From Pelotomaculum_C sp050950345 (GTDB lineage Bacteria > Bacillota > Desulfotomaculia > Desulfotomaculales > Pelotomaculaceae), in assembly GCA_050950345.1 (NCBI GenBank), contig JBMNHK010000002.1, forward strand, positions 496,001 to 560,000: a stretch of 64,000 nt of DNA, in the 5' to 3' direction. Shown here piece after piece: positions 60,707 to 64,000 of this stretch. The translations under genes were made by a program, and so were the position numbers. The notes under the pieces were generated by a model. The model did not search any database. It saw only the letters and a list, made by a program, of their open reading frames with translations, and was not told where the DNA came from. Within the stretch, counting starts at the first letter, position 1. Each line of letters begins with the position of its first letter.

Positions 60707-61213
60707 ATGAAAAAGGCGCAGAAATTATTGGCCATGTTTGCAGCGGTAGTTTGCAGCGTGGCATTATTAACCGGTTGCAACGCCGCGCAGAAACCCGCAC
60801 CCCAGAACCCACCCGCACAGCAGCAGCCTACAACCCCTGCTGATCCAAACCAGAAGCCCATGCCCACAGATGGTGACGAATTAAATAATATCGCCAGGGA
60901 AATATCCAGCGCTGCTATGGAGGTACGCGGTGTTAACTCTGCTAACACGGTTATAGCCGGTTCAATCGCTTATGTGGGTATTGATCAACAAGCCGGTATG
61001 GAAAAAGGTGAAACTAACAGGATCAAAGAAGAGGTCAGCCAGGCAGCAAAGAAGGCGGAGCCCCGGCTGACAAACGTCTACGTGAGCAGTGACGCCGATA
61101 CGGTAACGCGCATTAAAAAGGTGGCCGAAGGCCTGGCTGCCGGTGAACCCATGTCTGCTTTTGATAATGAGCTGGCGGAAATAGTTAAGAGAATGTCGCC
61201 AACAGCCAAATAG
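60707..61213 (+). CDS. YhcN/YlaJ-type sporulation lipoprotein
   Basis: 168 aa from ATG 60707 behind AAAGGAGGT; the longer frame is not needed. Lipoprotein signal with lipobox AVVCSVALLTGCNAAQ, then a proline/glutamine linker. The YhcN/YlaJ domain has NNIAREISSAAMEVRGVNSA, then VIAGSIAYVGIDQQAG and a basic helix TRIKKVAEGLA. Such proteins sit in the inner membrane of spores and matter in outgrowth. It supports a spore-forming host. Confidence 0.85.
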   Translation: MKKAQKLLAMFAAVVCSVALLTGCNAAQKPAPQNPPAQQQPTTPADPNQKPMPTDGDELNNIAREISSAAMEVRGVNSANTVIAGSIAYVGIDQQAGMEKGETNRIKEEVSQAAKKAEPRLTNVYVSSDADTVTRIKKVAEGLAAGEPMSAFDNELAEIVKRMSPTAK

Positions 61214-61220
61214 CGAATTG

Positions 61221-61970
61221 TTAACTGGTGACGCCTTGCCCATATTTGAGCAGGTCGGATACTGTTACCAGTTCATACCCCTCGGACTTCAAAGCAGCAA
61301 TAAGCTCGGTGAGTGCTCCTGGTGTTTGGGAAGCTGTGTCGGAAGCGTTCAGCAAGATAATCGAACCTGGCTGAACGCCTCCGGCCACATTATTAATGAT
61401 TTTGTGTTTACCGGGCGTTTGAATATCCAGTGAGTTCAAATCCCACTGGACAACCGTGTAACCGGCTTCAGCTGCTGCAGATAAAAATTGTTCATTCCAT
61501 CCTCCATGAGCAATTCTTATTAGATTGGGTTTAACACCTGTGACTTGATAGGTGACCTCCTTTATATTAAGTAGCTCTTCCTTTAGTTCAGCTATATTGG
61601 TATTCCCGGGGATAACCTGGCGATCCAGGCAATTTCCGAGTTCGTGCCCCTCATTGATGATCCGGCTGGCCAGCCCGGGATATTTTTGTGCCCAGGCGCT
61701 GGAAACAAAAAAGGTAGCCTGCAGTTCTTGTGTTTTCAGGATATCCAGCACCGGGCCCGGCACTTTACTGCCCCAGTTGATATTAAAGGTCAGTGCCGCA
61801 ACTTTGTGGCTGGTCTGTGCTCTACAAATAGCCTGGGCCCTGGCCTGAACAGGTGAGACCCGGTTTGCCTGGCCCAGTGCAACGGTAAAAACTAAAGCTG
61901 TGATGGCGATGAGTAAAACTGCCTTGAGCGGTTGTTTAATTTTAAATAAATCAATAAAGAATATTTTCAT
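61221..61970 (-). CDS. Polysaccharide deacetylase-fold protein, probably inactive
   Basis: 249 aa with one N-terminal membrane anchor (LKAVLLIAITALVFTVALGQ) and a NodB-like domain. Order of motifs is kept but key residues are changed: VAALTFNINWGSK replaces TFDD/TFDISWG, INEGHELGNCLDRQV replaces GHExGNHTxxH, and LIRIAHGGWNEQFL replaces RPPYG. The missing Asp and two His are the metal ligands of active enzymes, so I expect a binding rather than a catalytic role, perhaps at the cortex or membrane as in PdaB/YlxY-like proteins. Convergent with the lipoprotein gene. Confidence 0.78.
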   Translation of the reverse strand: MKIFFIDLFKIKQPLKAVLLIAITALVFTVALGQANRVSPVQARAQAICRAQTSHKVAALTFNINWGSKVPGPVLDILKTQELQATFFVSSAWAQKYPGLASRIINEGHELGNCLDRQVIPGNTNIAELKEELLNIKEVTYQVTGVKPNLIRIAHGGWNEQFLSAAAEAGYTVVQWDLNSLDIQTPGKHKIINNVAGGVQPGSIILLNASDTASQTPGALTELIAALKSEGYELVTVSDLLKYGQGVTS

Positions 61971-62030
61971 TGCTGCAACTCCCTTATTTTCTATAATTTA
62001 CCATTTATATAACAACGGAGTCAATGATAT

Positions 62031-63161
62031 ATGCAAAAATTTACCAAAGAAAGAGTCGTTATCTACCTGGCACTGCTGCTGTTATTAGTATTACCAAATA
62101 TGGGACATGCCTCAGCACCAAAAATCAGTGCCGGTGCTGCTGTCCTTATGGATGTAGAAACAGGCCGGATTTACTATAGCAAGAACGCAGACAAAAGGAT
62201 TGAGCCGGCCAGCCTGACCAAATTAATGACAGCTGTGGTGGCAGTTGAAAATGGCTGCCTGGATGATGTTGTCACTATTACCGGCCGCTCGGCCTCCATT
62301 AGTGAAGGTTCAATTATTGACCTGCGCAAGGATGAGAAAATATTATTGGGGGAACTGCTGAAAGCGGCTTTAATTACCTCTGCCAATGATGCAACAGTAG
62401 CTATCGCCGAGCATGTCGCCGGCAGTCATGAGGGTTTTATTCGTATGATGAATGGAAAAGCAGCTGCTCTGGGCCTGTTCGGCACCAGGTATGTCAATAC
62501 AAATGGCTATCATCACATCAACCACTATACCACCGCAACCGACCTGGCCGTCCTGACCAGATACGCTCTGGGAAAAGCGGAGATTAATGATCTGGTGCAG
62601 ACACAAAAGGCTACGGTTTACTGGGTGGAACCTCCGGCTAGAAAGATGGAGATCATCAACAGCAACCGTTTACTATCGATGGATTATCCAGGCATTGACG
62701 GAGTAAAAACAGGTACTACACCAATTGCAGGCAATTGTCTGATTGCTTCTGCTACCCGTCAAGGGCAGCGGTTGATCGCGGTGGCTCTAAACTGTTATGA
62801 CCGCTATAAGGATTGCGCCCTTCTACTCGATTATGGTTTTGAGACAATAAAACCTGTGGTGGTTGCAGACGCCGGGACCAGGGTCGCCCGGGTAGCAGTG
62901 ACCGGTGGCCTTAAAGCTGAAGTGGATGCAGTTGTAGAAAACACTCTGGTGGTTAAAATGGACCCGGATTTATTGCCTCAGCTGGAACAGCGGCTGGAGC
63001 TGGAAAAAAGCGTGCAGGCGCCGCTAAAGCAAGGCCATAAACTTGGGGTGGCTATATTTATTCTGGACGGGCAAGAAATCGGCAGAGCCGGTCTGGTAGC
63101 CGGCAGTGATGTCCCGAGAACAGGCTGGCACAGGCAATTATGGGATGCCATCAGATATTAG
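62031..63161 (+). CDS. dacF: D-alanyl-D-alanine carboxypeptidase (DacF/S11 type)
   Basis: 376 aa. Signal peptide YLALLLLLVLPNMGHASAPK. The serine peptidase motifs are complete: RIEPASLTKLMTAVVAV (SxxK), LITSANDATVAIAEHVAG (SxN) and GIDGVKTGTTPIAGNCLIAS (KTG). The C-terminal PBP5_C-like domain includes ARVAVTGGLKAEVDAV. It trims pentapeptides in peptidoglycan, and the size fits the sporulation/vegetative DacF group. Divergent from the deacetylase-fold gene, so promoters share 60 bases. Confidence 0.9.
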   Translation: MQKFTKERVVIYLALLLLLVLPNMGHASAPKISAGAAVLMDVETGRIYYSKNADKRIEPASLTKLMTAVVAVENGCLDDVVTITGRSASISEGSIIDLRKDEKILLGELLKAALITSANDATVAIAEHVAGSHEGFIRMMNGKAAALGLFGTRYVNTNGYHHINHYTTATDLAVLTRYALGKAEINDLVQTQKATVYWVEPPARKMEIINSNRLLSMDYPGIDGVKTGTTPIAGNCLIASATRQGQRLIAVALNCYDRYKDCALLLDYGFETIKPVVVADAGTRVARVAVTGGLKAEVDAVVENTLVVKMDPDLLPQLEQRLELEKSVQAPLKQGHKLGVAIFILDGQEIGRAGLVAGSDVPRTGWHRQLWDAIRY

Positions 63162-63284
63162 AGGGGTCATGTAGCTGCAACAAAATTATATTATTTATGT
63201 AACAGGCCAATAAAGACTACCCAATTTATTGGCATGTGTGATAATATTAGAACTGTCGGTAAAATGGTGATTGGAGGTAATTAA

Positions 63285-63845
63285 ATGGAGTTAGCTAAAG
63301 AAGAAGTATATTTGGGTGGAGCCATCAGGCTATTAGCCCAAAATCTTATTGCAGTTAAACCTTTTAATTTAGCAGAAGCTGACAAAGAGAAAATACTGGT
63401 TCCGGCAGAATATGATAAAATTAACGATAAGTTAGCGAATTTTAGATTAATCTGCCTATATTTTTTAATTATTCAAAAGAACAGGATTAATAGTCGCAGA
63501 ACACCTGAAGAGATTGGCGCCACAATAATGCAGGCCATAGAACTGGCCTACCTGGATAACGGCTATTCTGAAGAACAGACAAATGTATTGTTGGAACAGC
63601 TGATGGATTCCGTTGAGAACTACAATAACCATATTAAAAGCGAGGCCGGGGAAGAAGTTAAAGGCGGCATTCATCAGTTATTGTGCGATAGTTTTGCTGA
63701 TGAAGTGATGCCGGTTACAAATGCTGAGGATGCAGTACAGAAGGATAAGCGCTGGTTTGCCTATATTACTGCTATGCAGACATTCAGCACGGTAATGGCC
63801 GGTATTGATAAAGTATTTCAAACTTATAATGTCGTGGATATGTAG
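63285..63845 (+). CDS. Hypothetical helical protein
   Basis: 186 aa, ATG at 63285 behind GGAGGT. Soluble, nearly all helical and acidic: ELAKEEVYLGGAIRLLAQNL, then LENSY-like acidic and Leu-rich segments, ending AMQTFSTVMAGIDKVFQTYN. No recognised family and no signal peptide. It is followed by a hairpin, so it is a single-gene transcript. Confidence 0.5.
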   Translation: MELAKEEVYLGGAIRLLAQNLIAVKPFNLAEADKEKILVPAEYDKINDKLANFRLICLYFLIIQKNRINSRRTPEEIGATIMQAIELAYLDNGYSEEQTNVLLEQLMDSVENYNNHIKSEAGEEVKGGIHQLLCDSFADEVMPVTNAEDAVQKDKRWFAYITAMQTFSTVMAGIDKVFQTYNVVDM

Positions 63846-63875
63846 GATTGATGAGAATTACATCGAAAATGCCAA

Positions 63876-63913
63876 CCCTTACTGGTTTCTGGTATTAAAG
63901 AAACCGGTAAGGG
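63876..63913. terminator. Hairpin after the last gene
   Basis: CCCTTACTGGTTTC and GAAACCGGTAAGGG (one G-T pair) form a 14-bp stem with a 10-base loop. There is no T run, so a role in termination is likely but not certain. The remaining ~90 bases hold nothing recognisable. Confidence 0.5.
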
Positions 63914-64000
63914 CTGAGCTGGACAATAAATGTTTAATGAACAGTTCAAGGTTTTATGTTAAAGCTCAGGTTTAGGGAACGGGCTTTATTAGTTATGATA

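Overview
The window looks like a piece of a spore-forming, mid-GC Bacillota chromosome, most likely of the Peptococcaceae/Desulfotomaculales type. I infer this from the spore-lipoprotein-like gene, the SLH-anchored nucleotidase, the pssA/psd pair, the polA-mutM-coaE block, the strong AGGAGG ribosome sites and the frequent TTG/GTG starts. No 16S gene is present, so genus is a guess.

Layout. (1) 1-5.4 kb holds ordinary genes: an iron-sulfur flavoprotein, a surface-anchored 5'-nucleotidase and a BlaI/BlaR1 sensor pair with a clear palindromic operator. (2) 5.4-11.3 kb is an insertion graveyard: a complete-looking IS3-type element with an A6G frameshift site, an IstB remnant, a group II intron RT remnant and two broken IS1182-type transposases, with a manganese catalase and a DUF5320 gene between them. 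(3) 12.1-28.2 kb is a large defence operon related to DISARM/helicase-methylase-ATPase systems: a 1729-aa DEAD-box/DUF1998 helicase with a nuclease-like tail, a 938-aa SNF2 helicase, an Eco57I-type adenine methylase broken by two single-base frameshifts, a 679-aa ABC/SMC-type ATPase, a DUF3800 protein and a small companion. (4) 28.3-49.2 kb is a defective prophage or integrative element. It carries DUF1659, DUF2922, YvrJ and an M15 peptidase (split by an IS66 element with an 8-bp target duplication), a replication/recombination operon (RusA, DnaD-like initiator, SMC ATPase, Rad52-like annealing protein), an immunity region (two XRE regulators, ImmA/IrrE) and a large serine recombinase whose end runs into a tRNA-Leu(GAG) gene. 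No capsid, tail or terminase genes are visible. Cargo modules sit in it: a metallo-beta-lactamase-fold/4-TM membrane protein pair between inverted repeats, and an Mrr-type endonuclease with an unknown partner between two copies of a 235-bp repeat. (5) 49.4-64 kb is conserved chromosome: pssA, psd, a radical SAM protein, a lytic transglycosylase, coaE, mutM, polA, a CtpA-like protease, a YhcN-like lipoprotein, a degenerate polysaccharide deacetylase and a DacF-type carboxypeptidase.

How it fits together. Four promoters, three in the immunity region and one 18 kb away in front of DUF1659, each carry the same GCRTAAAGC operator in a 17-bp spacer, so one repressor probably controls both arms of the element. 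A 13-bp copy of the tRNA-Leu 3' end at 11336, just left of the defence operon, suggests that defence operon and prophage form one 38-kb island at the tRNA. The best candidates for something undescribed are the MBL/4-TM cassette, the fused-nuclease DISARM-like operon and the repeat-bounded Mrr module.
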